Below the pieces are notes generated by a model. It saw nothing but the letters and a program-made list of their open reading frames with translations, searched no databases and was not told the origin of the DNA. The position numbers were made by a program, and so were the translations under genes. Positions 9,840-18,907 of a stretch of DNA of 64,000 bases are shown in pieces. This DNA comes from Peredibacter starrii (lineage in GTDB: Bacteria; Bdellovibrionota; Bacteriovoracia; Bacteriovoracales; Bacteriovoracaceae), in contig NZ_CP139487.1 in the NCBI RefSeq assembly GCF_034259205.1, forward strand, positions 1,426,001-1,490,000. The letters run 5' to 3'. Numbering within the stretch: the first letter of the stretch is position 1; each line of letters starts with the position of its first letter.

Positions 9840-10736
9840 ATGAAAGAATTAATATTTAACACCGTACTTATAGAAAGAATCCATTTAGCTTTTACTCGTT
9901 CGTGGCTTGGCTTTATTTTAGTATCTTCATTGCTTTTGTTTCTTATAATGTCATTATCTATGAACCTAGCTTTTTACTTCTGGAAAGTAGACTATATTCC
10001 TTATCACGAAAAAACCTTCGTAAATTTTTTTTCTGACCTAATTTCATTGCGAAATGATCTTCTGATTTTATCTATCACTTGTTTATATCTCATTTGGGGC
10101 TTCGTCAGATTATTTCTTGATCCGATTTTTAAAGTTTTCATGCTCCCTTTTGAAACCATATGGAGTTTTTTTGGAAATGTTCATGGAACTCATGGACATA
10201 GTGATCACGATCCATATGACTGGTTCGATGTGATTCAAATGAGAGTTTTTGAATGGAGAGGGAAAAGGTTTATCATCTCTACAGGTGAAGCTATGTGTGC
10301 TATTTCCCTCTTGTTTTGGAGCATTCTATACTTCATTATTCAATCATACTTCAGTTGGTGGTCCATCTTGCTTATCTTTGCTGCTTCTTCATTTTATTGG
10401 CTTGCAGTTAACAATCTGCGATACGTTTTTTATGATGACTTACCTGAGAGCAACGTTGAAAAGATTAATAAACGAAAAGATCATAAATTTGATAGAGGAC
10501 TTATATATTCACTGTCTACCATCGTGTTAGTTTTGCTTGCATTTATAATAAGTTTAAAAACGAGATCATCGTTTCACTCCTACTTCTCTTCTAAGACAAG
10601 AGTAGAAGTTTGCACTGTGGAGAAATGTTTTTATGGAAACTATCTGCAGACAACCAGTTATGGTCACTTGATTCTTAAAGATGGGCTGGCAGTAGCAATA
10701 TCAGGGGAAAACCTTAAGCATATTACGTTTTATTAA
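9840..10736 (+). CDS. Multi-pass membrane protein, family not recognised
   Basis: The 298-residue product has hydrophobic segments at roughly 22-46, 73-92, 150-167, 170-190 and 220-240. A polar loop with a His/Asp cluster (HGTHGHSDHDPYDWFD, about 116-131) lies between the second and third, which could bind metal. The last 50 residues form a soluble tail with two cysteines (EVCTVEKCF). It is the first gene of the AT-rich block that leads into the defence genes. No motif ties it to a known transporter or sensor. Confidence 0.6.
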   Translation: MKELIFNTVLIERIHLAFTRSWLGFILVSSLLLFLIMSLSMNLAFYFWKVDYIPYHEKTFVNFFSDLISLRNDLLILSITCLYLIWGFVRLFLDPIFKVFMLPFETIWSFFGNVHGTHGHSDHDPYDWFDVIQMRVFEWRGKRFIISTGEAMCAISLLFWSILYFIIQSYFSWWSILLIFAASSFYWLAVNNLRYVFYDDLPESNVEKINKRKDHKFDRGLIYSLSTIVLVLLAFIISLKTRSSFHSYFSSKTRVEVCTVEKCFYGNYLQTTSYGHLILKDGLAVAISGENLKHITFY

Positions 10737-10797
10737 ACTCATTGGTTCAGGGGCTGTAAAATTTATTTGATATCAGTATGGTTAGAAAGTAGGGAAA

Positions 10798-11313
10798 GTG
10801 GAGTCATTTAAAGAAGAAGTATTGAGCATATATTCTAACCTTCAGGTGTATTATGAAATTGCAAATGACGCATTTGAGGAGTCGGAATACCATCTAGCAA
10901 AAAACAGTTTGCCGAAACCCGATGGTGGATATATTAGGGCTTTTGACCCCCATCGATTGTCATTTAAAAACGGTTTAATTTCGACTTTATTTTGTGGTTC
11001 TTATATCGACCTTCATATTCGTTTGGCATACATCATGAAGAACGGCTCCGCACCTACCTGGAAGTGGGATAATGGCAAGGGAAGAACTAATAAGATAAAA
11101 CTGGAAGAATTAGGGGTTTTAGACGTTGACCTGTTGAATTTGATAGAAGGATTTGGGAGGGCACGCAATCAGATTGCTCATGAGAAGCCTATTGTCTTTG
11201 GAATATATTCTTCTGGCTCTATTAGTGGAACTGCACAAGAAAGTGCAAAGTTGGGTATCACTATAATCAATTGCTTAAGGAAAGCCTTACCACTTAGTAA
11301 TACTAACAATTAG
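10798..11313 (+). CDS. HEPN-like domain protein
   Basis: A 171-residue, mostly helical protein that starts with GTG. Near residue 118 it has RARNQIAHEK, which fits the RNxxxH active-site motif of HEPN ribonucleases. The central part (LISTLFCGSYIDLHIRLAYI) looks like the second helix of such four-helix bundles. HEPN proteins cut or bind RNA and are common in toxin-antitoxin and anti-phage systems. No obvious small antitoxin partner adjoins it; the next gene, 20 bases on, is a GNAT. The call rests on the motif and helical character. Confidence 0.5.
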   Translation: MESFKEEVLSIYSNLQVYYEIANDAFEESEYHLAKNSLPKPDGGYIRAFDPHRLSFKNGLISTLFCGSYIDLHIRLAYIMKNGSAPTWKWDNGKGRTNKIKLEELGVLDVDLLNLIEGFGRARNQIAHEKPIVFGIYSSGSISGTAQESAKLGITIINCLRKALPLSNTNN

Positions 11314-11333
11314 TGGTAGAAATAGCAGGTTAA

Positions 11334-12101
11334 ATGGACGAAATCAGAGTTTGCTCAAAAGAAGATTTAAAGCAAGTATTGGATTGGTTAAAGGCTGAAA
11401 ACGCAGCAGGTTTGCCGGGATGCTTTTATTGTAATCGTAGTCTCATTAAAGAATCGTTTAAGAAAAAAAATGTTTGGATTTTAGATTTGGGGAAGGGGCC
11501 GATTGCATTTTTAGTACTCAATCCACTCTGTTCATCAATCGAGATACTAGAAGTAAAACATGCTGAGCGTGGTCATGGTTATGGCAGAAAGATGGCAGAA
11601 TTCGCAATCTCTTACTTTAAGTCAAAGAATCACTCTATCATTCGAATCGATTGTCAGCCGAGTTCATCGATAAATTTTTGGAAGAAGATGGGGTTCCACT
11701 TATATAAAGAGACTTTTAAAGGAGTATCTAAAAAAAATCATTACTCAAATCGAGCCTATTTGAAAATCGGTAAAGATAATTATGTAGACCCTTCATGGCC
11801 AATGGTCTCAGTGGAAATTCGTTTCTACCCGGAGCAAGTTAAATGGAATGATAAGAGTGTTGAACCTATTGTTGTTTTTAAACCAGATTGCTTTCGAAAA
11901 AGTTCAAATGAATTAGTACTTAAAGATAGAATCGTATTTTATCACCCCTCCGTTTTTGAAGCCAGAGATGTTGTGATTTGCATATCAGTCGAAGATAACA
12001 AGTTATATATGGATAAAGCTAAGTATGAAGAAGGAAAAATTTTTGGTATCAATAAACAAGACAATGATTTGTTTTGGTTGGATAGAATTCTAATCCCTTA
12101 A
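11334..12101 (+). CDS. GNAT acetyltransferase with C-terminal extension
   Basis: Residues 1-155 form a GNAT domain. The acetyl-CoA pyrophosphate loop is ERGHGYGRKM, followed by the helix that ends in FYxxxGF-like FWKKMGFHL. The remaining 100 residues (PSWPMVSVEIRFYPEQ...) are a mostly beta region I do not recognise; simple GNATs are 140-170 residues long, so this one is clearly extended. It lies directly behind the HEPN gene. In toxin systems GNATs can acetylate aminoacyl-tRNA, but nothing here shows that activity. Its end overlaps the end of the convergent HEPN gene by a few bases. Confidence 0.7.
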   Translation: MDEIRVCSKEDLKQVLDWLKAENAAGLPGCFYCNRSLIKESFKKKNVWILDLGKGPIAFLVLNPLCSSIEILEVKHAERGHGYGRKMAEFAISYFKSKNHSIIRIDCQPSSSINFWKKMGFHLYKETFKGVSKKNHYSNRAYLKIGKDNYVDPSWPMVSVEIRFYPEQVKWNDKSVEPIVVFKPDCFRKSSNELVLKDRIVFYHPSVFEARDVVICISVEDNKLYMDKAKYEEGKIFGINKQDNDLFWLDRILIP

Positions 12102-12706
12102 CAAAGTTTTTGGGCGATCACACTCATGGCATCACTAAGCTCTTGGTATCGAGATGTTAAAGGTGTAATGGTATATGAACTTCTTAGATAGCCGATAGCA
12201 TTTCTTTCATGTGGTTTTAGTCTTGTTTGATTTAAAATTTTTTTTTCTAACTTTTCAATTGATGCTGGACTGGTATGAGCAATTGCGTTTCTTATTGTGG
12301 AGATTCTATTTAAAATTTCTTTATCTGCTTGAGTCAAAAGTCTAAATGGGAATTCTGATTTGAAATGGATTTGTGACATCTGAACTAAGTTCTCAAATGG
12401 CATCCATTTAATAAATGGTTGCTCACCCTTTACAATTTTAAATGCAAGATTTCTATTTTTGAAAGAGTAGAATGTCTTCACTGGAGCAGATGAACCTTTT
12501 AAGCTATTTGTCATATGTCCGAAATATAAATTTTCAAGAAAGACTTCAAAATGATTCGTCATTTTTATAAAGATACCAGCATACATGTACTCAAGATCAC
12601 TTTTAAAAATTTTTTTCTTCTGGTATTGGAGTTCAGCTCTTTGTCGTACACGTTCAAGAGCCTTAAGTTTATTTGTTAATTGAGTAGATAAGAGACTAGT
12701 ATTCAT
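12098..12706 (-). CDS. HEPN protein paired with DUF262 (MAE_28990-like)
   Basis: The 202-residue, helix-rich product carries STIRNAIAHTSP near residue 133, a clean RNxxxH HEPN motif, and an N-terminal coiled helix (LTNKLKALERVRQRAELQYQKKK). The pattern, with a middle segment VFLENLYFGHM, resembles the MAE_28990/MAE_18760 HEPN families. Its ATG follows the stop codon of the DUF262 gene without a gap (TAAATG), so the two proteins are very likely made together. By family knowledge such HEPN proteins are RNases held in check by, or fed by, the partner. Which is toxin and which is sensor cannot be read here. Confidence 0.65.
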   Translation of the reverse strand: MNTSLLSTQLTNKLKALERVRQRAELQYQKKKIFKSDLEYMYAGIFIKMTNHFEVFLENLYFGHMTNSLKGSSAPVKTFYSFKNRNLAFKIVKGEQPFIKWMPFENLVQMSQIHFKSEFPFRLLTQADKEILNRISTIRNAIAHTSPASIEKLEKKILNQTRLKPHERNAIGYLRSSYTITPLTSRYQELSDAMSVIAQKLC

Positions 12707-13774
12707 TTACTTCTTTAAGCTATTAAGATGATTAACTGCCTCCTGACGGAATTCAATCGTTTTAAGTCGTCTTTTCAATAATGACTCCTCTAGTTTCTTG
12801 GGAAGTTTTGCCGTCTCGAATTTTTGCAGAGATAATACAATTGAAGATATATCTTTAATGCTAAATTTTCTGGGCTTCTCTGGAGTGAGACTTGAGCTTA
12901 TTCCGTAAGTAAGATCATAAATCCATGTGAAGAGGGCATAAAAGTGTGATGAAGAAGAGAAGAAGACGCCTTGATATTTAGGGAATAATTCTTTATCTAA
13001 AAAATCCATGATGTGAGCAAATCTTTTTTCCACTTCTTTCCGGAATGTGAAGGTTTCATCATATTCCTGATAAAAAAGATCAAGCTTGTTTTGGTCCTTT
13101 GATTCAATGCCGTTTATAATGAAGTGATATAATTCACTAGTAAACTCTATGTCTGCCATTCGGGATAATTGCGGAGTTTTAAAAGTTCTCCAATGAACCC
13201 AATTCTCGTAGTGCGTATACGACATTTCGTATATAGAAGATTTAAGTTCTCCAAACCATTCTGCATTTCGTAATTCTTGGAAATTCAGTTTTGTTCCTGT
13301 TGAATTCATTCGAGAAAAAATTTCTAAGATTTCTCTGTCTCCCATGTCAGAAGGTAAAATATGAACACTAAACTTATAGTTTAAAATGAAGTTTCTCATG
13401 TCCTCTGGAAGTTCATTAAAAGCCTTGTTGGCAAGTTCCTTGTTGTGGTTCTTGGAAATTGTAACAGAGGATGACGAATCAATTTCATTTGGTATCAAAT
13501 GAGGAGCAATAAAAGAGATGATTGTAATTAATCGCTGTTGCCCATCAACGACATCCCGGATAGGTTCGAATTTGCCACTTACACGTCTCTCACGTATTAG
13601 TATAATTGGAATTGGTAAGCCTCTAGAAATTGTGTCTAGTAAAAAAGACTTAGCGCCTTTTTTCCATACACTCTTTCTTTGAAAGTCCGGGCGGAGATTT
13701 AAGGTTTCAGATTGTTGCCAACCAACAAAGTCTCCGACGGTGTAAACTGTTTTCGAAATTTCCCATTGTTTCAT
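12707..13774 (-). CDS. DUF262 domain protein (ParB-like/GmrSD-type nuclease fold)
   Basis: The 355-residue product has the DUF262 core in residues 12-130: LRPDFQRKSVW, then LPIPIILIRE, then VVDGQQRLITI with the conserved DGQQR motif. The C-terminal two thirds are helical. DUF262 is the N-terminal (GmrS-like) half of GmrSD-type restriction proteins and uses NTP for nuclease control; here the DUF1524 half is absent and a HEPN gene follows directly instead. The ATG at 13774 has a weak CAGGGC site. The pair stands divergent from the restriction-modification operon at 14212. Confidence 0.8.
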   Translation of the reverse strand: MKQWEISKTVYTVGDFVGWQQSETLNLRPDFQRKSVWKKGAKSFLLDTISRGLPIPIILIRERRVSGKFEPIRDVVDGQQRLITIISFIAPHLIPNEIDSSSSVTISKNHNKELANKAFNELPEDMRNFILNYKFSVHILPSDMGDREILEIFSRMNSTGTKLNFQELRNAEWFGELKSSIYEMSYTHYENWVHWRTFKTPQLSRMADIEFTSELYHFIINGIESKDQNKLDLFYQEYDETFTFRKEVEKRFAHIMDFLDKELFPKYQGVFFSSSSHFYALFTWIYDLTYGISSSLTPEKPRKFSIKDISSIVLSLQKFETAKLPKKLEESLLKRRLKTIEFRQEAVNHLNSLKK

Positions 13775-14211
13775 TAAAAGCCCTGAAATTGGATATAGTA
13801 AATGATGAACTTAGATGTTTCTTTTGAATTATTTTATCATAAATTTTGGAAATATCAAAAATAGGATCCCGCAATAATGGAAGAGATGCTTGAATCAATT
13901 TTTAAGAAGCATTCATCTTTTGAGTTCAAAGCATCTTTATTATGAGTAAGGGGAGTATTGATTTCGTTCGTCTAAAAGCAGTGCTTAGGCAAAAAATTCC
14001 AATTTATGAGTAAGTTTTCTTAAGGTGGAATTGATCAAATAGGCTTGGAGTAACCGAGAAATCGATATATACCTCTCTCAAATTATCTAATTGTTTGTAC
14101 TGTCTTAATATTTAGTTTGCCATTTCTAAGATTTCTTAAGTTTTTTTTGTTTCATAAAAACCCCAAAATCAAAGTTAATAATTAATTTTTTTTCTTTGAT
14201 GGGGGTTCAGG
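13775..14211. other. Divergent promoter region of two defence modules
   Basis: This 437-bp AT-rich gap separates the DUF262/HEPN pair from the methyltransferase operon. It must hold promoters for both directions. No protein frame with a ribosome binding site was found. The only clear structure is the inverted repeat at 14161-14205 next to the right-hand gene. Confidence 0.6.
14161..14205 (+). promoter_or_regulatory. Hairpin overlapping the ribosome binding region of the RM operon
   Basis: ATCAAAG at 14168-14174 pairs with CTTTGAT at 14194-14200, and CCCC at 14161-14164 pairs with GGGG after it, with three unpaired A between the two stems. The G-run lies 7-11 bases before the ATG at 14212. 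In RNA the fold would bury the likely ribosome binding site; in DNA the arms could serve as an operator. Confidence 0.4.
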
Positions 14212-14967
14212 ATGAACCAAGAGAATGTTTTTTTTCATCATCGTTCTAAGCAAAGGATAAAGGATCTCGGCGAGGTTTTTACTCCAGATGCTTTCGTTCA
14301 CCAGATGTTAGATCTATTAGTCTCAGGAGTCGAGGATTCAAAAATCTGGGCTGATGAAAACAAGATATTTTTTGAACCTACATGCGGTCATGGAAATTTT
14401 GTTACGGCTATTCTTGAAAGACGACTTAATGCAATTTCTACTTCGGCCAAAAAGAATAGAGATCCTCAGTATAGTCTGTATTCAATCGCAAATTCTATTA
14501 ATACCATTTGGGCAATTGATATTGATAAAAAGAATGTTGAAGAGTGTAGATATAGAGCATTATCTGTAATTATGAGTTTTTGGTCTCAATCAACTGGTAC
14601 TTCGTATAAGTTGCTCTTAAAACAGAACAGAAAATTCTTTATCCATCTATTGTGTGCTATCCAATGGCATATTCATGAAAACGAAGCACTCTCTGCTCTT
14701 TCAGATGAAGGTCAGTCGAAAAAATCAGCGAGTAAAACAGATCTGGGATCAAAATGGATAAATACTAACAAGCATCGTCCACTGGATTTTGAATTAACTT
14801 GGTGTGAATACTTTCAACAAGGCTTGAAGCATAAATATAAGGTTATTGAGTTTGAACGAGCCTCATCATTTGTCGACTCTCTCCTAACTGGACAAGAGAT
14901 TAAAGGATTTGAGGAATTTTCATTTGCCCTTGAAGTAATTTCTATCAGAGACGTCAGAGTCGCGTAG
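14212..14967 (+). CDS. N6-adenine methyltransferase-like subunit lacking the NPPY motif
   Basis: The 251-residue product keeps motif X (LGEVFTPDAFVHQMLDLL), motif I (FFEPTCGHGNF, the AdoMet loop) and motif II (WAIDIDKKNVEECRYRA) of gamma-class adenine methyltransferases. The NPPY/DPPY catalytic motif IV and a target-recognition domain are missing. It is therefore unlikely to methylate by itself. It is followed eight bases later by a complete methyltransferase gene, so it probably acts as a partner subunit, or it is a shortened relic. The frame is clean and ends normally. Confidence 0.7.
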   Translation: MNQENVFFHHRSKQRIKDLGEVFTPDAFVHQMLDLLVSGVEDSKIWADENKIFFEPTCGHGNFVTAILERRLNAISTSAKKNRDPQYSLYSIANSINTIWAIDIDKKNVEECRYRALSVIMSFWSQSTGTSYKLLLKQNRKFFIHLLCAIQWHIHENEALSALSDEGQSKKSASKTDLGSKWINTNKHRPLDFELTWCEYFQQGLKHKYKVIEFERASSFVDSLLTGQEIKGFEEFSFALEVISIRDVRVA

Positions 14968-14975
14968 GAGCGTTT

Positions 14976-16442
14976 ATGACTGCAGAGAAATTGAATTTAT
15001 CCAGAATAAATACTCATGTCGTAGACATTCTTGGAAATGTAAAGGGTAGAGATCAGCCAATTATGCTGATGAATAGAGCAATTGAACTAATTGCCCCACT
15101 GGGTGAAGAAGTACTTTCTTCTGACGAATATGTATTTTTTGATCCCTTCTGTAAAGCTGGCGAAATCCTACTCGCATGCGCTTTCCTAAAGAGCTATTAC
15201 AAGATTCATAAGAGCAAACCTTTACCTACAGTAGAAGAAATTCAAAAGTCGATGTTCGAGGATAATAATTTTTATGCTTTGGCACCGGATGAAAGACATT
15301 ATCGTCTTAGTCTTAGAACATTTCTGGGGAATGAAAAGTCTCATGACGAAGATTATATAAAGATGATCCGATGTGGTGATTATCTTTCAGAGCTCGATGG
15401 AACATTAACAGAAGAAAAATTTACAGAGAGGTTCAATCAAATGATTGAGTATATCAAGAAGAATTCGCCAAATAAAAAAATTATTGCAGTGGGGAACCCT
15501 CCTTATCAGGAGTCTGATGGAGGATTTGGGAAAAGCGCTAAGGCTGTTTATAATTTTTTTACTGAAGCTTTGTTAGATAGTCCTGATATTAATAAGTTCA
15601 TCCTCGTAATTCCATCGAGATGGTTTGGGGGAGGAAAGGGCCTTGACGAATTTCGCGAAAAAATCCTGGCGTTAAAATCTGTGAAAGAAATTAAATATTT
15701 TGATAATTCCTCAAAAGTATTTCCTACGGTCGATATCAATGGAGGTGTTTGCTTCTTGCATGTAGATAAAGACTATGCTGGAACAACTTATCTTTCAGAT
15801 GATAAACATCGTGAAATTATTGATATGTCAGAGTTCGATATCATTCCAGACGATCCCAAGTCTTTCTCAATTATTCGAAAAGTTCGAAACAAGTGGAAGG
15901 ATAAATATGTTGGTAATAAGGCTTGGCCAAGTAAACCTTTTGGTTTAAGAACTAATTATTTCGATGTTAATCCGGATCTTGGGAAATCACATTCAAAAGG
16001 AGTCGCTTGCTTAAGTAAAGGAAAGCAAATTAAATATGCTTCACGATCTCACATTACAAAAAATAAAAATCATATAGATTCTTGGAAGGTTTGTGCACCC
16101 AAGGCTGCAGGTGGATCTAAAGGGAGTCGTCGTTCTACTATTCCTCTAAATCAGATATTTTTAATTGGGAAAGGGATGGTAACAACAGAAACATACAATG
16201 TTATTGATGTTTTTAAAACTAAGTCAGAAGCTGAGAATTTTATAGCCTACTTAAAAACTGATTTCGCTCGATATCTAGTAGGTTTGCGAAAAATAACACA
16301 AGATTTACCTCCTGATAGATGGAATTGGGTTCCATACGTAGATTTAAAGAAAGCCTGGAATGATGAAGAGTTGTGTAAACTATTTGCAATTACTAAGGAA
16401 GAACGAAAACATATGTCCGCCAAAGTTGAGGAGTGGTCATAA
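14976..16442 (+). CDS. N6-adenine DNA methyltransferase, Eco57I-like
   Basis: The 488-residue protein has motif X (VKGRDQPIMLMNRAIELI), a motif I variant (FFDPFCKAGEILLA) and the catalytic motif IV NPPYQESDGGFGKSAKAVYNFF. The insertion behind NPPY is typical of Eco57I/type IIG methylases. From about residue 230 it continues into a target-recognition-like region ending in GLRKITQDLPPDRWNWVPYVD, as in TaqI/Eco57I families. It should methylate adenine in a specific DNA site and protect the host. A good AGGAGCG site precedes the ATG. Its TAA shares a base with the ATG of the nuclease-helicase gene. Confidence 0.85.
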   Translation: MTAEKLNLSRINTHVVDILGNVKGRDQPIMLMNRAIELIAPLGEEVLSSDEYVFFDPFCKAGEILLACAFLKSYYKIHKSKPLPTVEEIQKSMFEDNNFYALAPDERHYRLSLRTFLGNEKSHDEDYIKMIRCGDYLSELDGTLTEEKFTERFNQMIEYIKKNSPNKKIIAVGNPPYQESDGGFGKSAKAVYNFFTEALLDSPDINKFILVIPSRWFGGGKGLDEFREKILALKSVKEIKYFDNSSKVFPTVDINGGVCFLHVDKDYAGTTYLSDDKHREIIDMSEFDIIPDDPKSFSIIRKVRNKWKDKYVGNKAWPSKPFGLRTNYFDVNPDLGKSHSKGVACLSKGKQIKYASRSHITKNKNHIDSWKVCAPKAAGGSKGSRRSTIPLNQIFLIGKGMVTTETYNVIDVFKTKSEAENFIAYLKTDFARYLVGLRKITQDLPPDRWNWVPYVDLKKAWNDEELCKLFAITKEERKHMSAKVEEWS

Positions 16443-18907
16443 TGAAATCTGAAGCTCTTGAACTTTATGTATACACTACCAAATCTCATGAAGTGAGTGG
16501 TCTCATCAAAGTAGGTCATTCATTACGTGGAAGACATAAAGAAAGAATCAAAGAGCAGTTTGGAACGAGTAATCCAGAACAACCTATTATCAAATGGGTA
16601 CAAGAACTTCCAGGAGGATTTCGTGATATTGATATCCATTCTCAGTTAATAAAGAATGGGATTTCGAGAGTTGAGGGTGGTCCCGGGAAAGAGTGGTTTA
16701 TTGCCACTCTGGACGACGTTAAGCGTGCTTATAATCAATTAGTTAATGGCAGTAAAAGACTGGAGAATTTTAAGCCTCGGCAAGAGCAATTGGAAGCAGT
16801 AGAAAAAGCAAAAAAATGGTTTGTTAAGGATTATCCCAAAGAAGTGCTCGAATCTGCGACGCACCAAGATCGTTTTTTGTTAAATGCAAAAATGCGTTTT
16901 GGTAAATGCTTCACAGGTATACATATTGCGAAAGCGATAAAGGCCCGAAAAACTATAGTAGTTACATATAAGCCAGAAGTCATTTCTGAATGGATGGAGT
17001 CAGCTAATAATCATGTCGATTTCGAAGGATGGATGGGAATCAGAGCTAAGAAAAAGAATGGGGTCTTCAATGAACCATGCTTATCTGTTGACGGAGATTT
17101 TCCCGATACGTCTGGCCCTATAGTCCTATGTGTCTCCTTACAAGATCTAAGTATCGACCAGGATGGGGAAACGAAAAGACGACTTGAAAAGGTGATAAAA
17201 TCCAAATGGGATCTGATCATTTTTGATGAAGTACACTTTGGAAGTCGTACTGAGCGGGCAAAGTACATTATTGATAAGATAACAGATCTTAATATAACAT
17301 ATCGTCTTGATCTTTCTGGAACCCCTTTTAGACTGATTCAGCAAGATGATTTTTGTTCTCAACAAGTTTTCACTTATAGTTATCTTGATGAGAAAAAAAA
17401 TAAAGATTTTGAGATCTTCGGAGATCTGCATGGCACAAAGGAAAAGATATATCGGCAAATGCCAAATCTGGACATCTCCACAATTGAAATTACAGAAGAT
17501 GATATATGTGAGCAGACAGAATCCTTTATAACTGATGATTTAGACTTTTCTCTTAATGAACTCTTTAAAGCAAAGAAAAACGGTTTTGAGCATGAAGATG
17601 CTGTTGACCATTTTTTGGATGGTTTAGTAAAGAGGGATCATGATGCTAAAGCTATTAGCGTCTATGGTAAACTCGGCGAACAGTTAGGTCTGCCACCGAT
17701 TCGCCATTCTGTTTGGTGGTTAAATAGAGTAGACTCTGTTGCAGCACTAGCTTCGAAATTACGGAAACATCCATATTTCTCTCGGTTTGAAATTATAAAC
17801 GCTTCAGGAAGTGAAACAGGCAATGAGGATGATGAAACCTTGGTCGCCAAAGATAAAGCTACAATTGAAGAAAAGATAAGAGCTGTTAATAATGATCCAA
17901 AAAAGCTTGGCACAATAACTTTAACGGTCAGAAGATTTCTGACCGGCGTAACAATAAAAGAATGGGAATCGATTCTTGTCTTAAATGATGTAAAATCTGC
18001 AGAGTCGTACTATCAAGCCATTTTTCGTGTTCAATCTGCCTGGGTTGATCGTGATACTAAAAAGGTTTTGAAACCACAGGCATGGGTTTTTGATTTTGCC
18101 ATATCTAGATGTTTACGAATTACTTATGAATACGCAGATGCTCTGGCAGATCAGCTAGACCAGCAAGATAGTTTTGCTGAAAGATACACTGTCAATAAAG
18201 ACAATCTAGTTCAGACGATGACAGGTTTATGTGAAAGTCTTAATATCAAGCGTTTTTATGAAGGTAGGCTATCTTCGGATCAAACAACAGCTAGAGATAT
18301 TTTTGATGCTTTGAACTTAGAGGGTTCAAGGATTTCTTTGGCAAAAAGAATTACAAGTGACGCTTTAGTTAACTTCACTTCGTTGAAATTATTAGAAGAA
18401 AATCCAAGACTTTTTGAGGTTTTAAAAAAGGTAAAGGGATATAGAACTCAAGAAGTTGGTTCTATTGAGGACTTCGTTCAAATCGGACTTGATGCTGACA
18501 AGTTAAAAGAAAAGAAAAGAAAAAATGATATTACGGAAGAAGAAATTGAAGAGAATAATAAAGATTTTGTAGAAGATGAAAAAGATAAAGAGAAACAAAC
18601 TAGGAAAAAATGGTTCGCAACTCAGATTAAACGATTAGCTATTTGTATGGCAGACTTCGTTTATATGACTCAGTTTAGAGAACACAACATTGATCATGTT
18701 ATACAAACTAAAGACTCGGAGTTCTTCGGGGTTGTCACTGGAATTTCGAAAGAAGACTTTTCGGAGCTATGTGAGTTTGAGTTTATAAACAAATCATCCC
18801 TTAATAGAATTGTACGTGAATTTAGATGCCAAGAAGAGAGTTCTTTAAAGCCTGAAGAATACATTCTAGAACAGTTAAGAGCGATACATGTAAAAGAGTC
18901 AGCTTAA
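16442..18907 (+). CDS. GIY-YIG nuclease fused to an SF2 helicase (restriction subunit)
   Basis: In this 821-residue product, residues 8-95 match the T5orf172/GIY-YIG fold: LYVYTT, then GLIKVGHSLRGRHKERI, then an H65 segment and GKEWF with E86. Residues 110-600 are a superfamily-2 helicase: FKPRQEQLEAV, Walker A variant MRFGKCFTG (150-158), DEVH (262-265), SGTPF (292-296) and SAESYYQAIFRVQSAW as motif VI. The rest is charged and helical. The ATG at 16442 overlaps the methylase stop (TAATG), and GAGGAG precedes it; an in-frame GTG at 16433 is less likely. It is the probable ATP-driven cutting subunit of the restriction-modification system formed with the two upstream genes. Confidence 0.85.
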   Translation: MKSEALELYVYTTKSHEVSGLIKVGHSLRGRHKERIKEQFGTSNPEQPIIKWVQELPGGFRDIDIHSQLIKNGISRVEGGPGKEWFIATLDDVKRAYNQLVNGSKRLENFKPRQEQLEAVEKAKKWFVKDYPKEVLESATHQDRFLLNAKMRFGKCFTGIHIAKAIKARKTIVVTYKPEVISEWMESANNHVDFEGWMGIRAKKKNGVFNEPCLSVDGDFPDTSGPIVLCVSLQDLSIDQDGETKRRLEKVIKSKWDLIIFDEVHFGSRTERAKYIIDKITDLNITYRLDLSGTPFRLIQQDDFCSQQVFTYSYLDEKKNKDFEIFGDLHGTKEKIYRQMPNLDISTIEITEDDICEQTESFITDDLDFSLNELFKAKKNGFEHEDAVDHFLDGLVKRDHDAKAISVYGKLGEQLGLPPIRHSVWWLNRVDSVAALASKLRKHPYFSRFEIINASGSETGNEDDETLVAKDKATIEEKIRAVNNDPKKLGTITLTVRRFLTGVTIKEWESILVLNDVKSAESYYQAIFRVQSAWVDRDTKKVLKPQAWVFDFAISRCLRITYEYADALADQLDQQDSFAERYTVNKDNLVQTMTGLCESLNIKRFYEGRLSSDQTTARDIFDALNLEGSRISLAKRITSDALVNFTSLKLLEENPRLFEVLKKVKGYRTQEVGSIEDFVQIGLDADKLKEKKRKNDITEEEIEENNKDFVEDEKDKEKQTRKKWFATQIKRLAICMADFVYMTQFREHNIDHVIQTKDSEFFGVVTGISKEDFSELCEFEFINKSSLNRIVREFRCQEESSLKPEEYILEQLRAIHVKESA

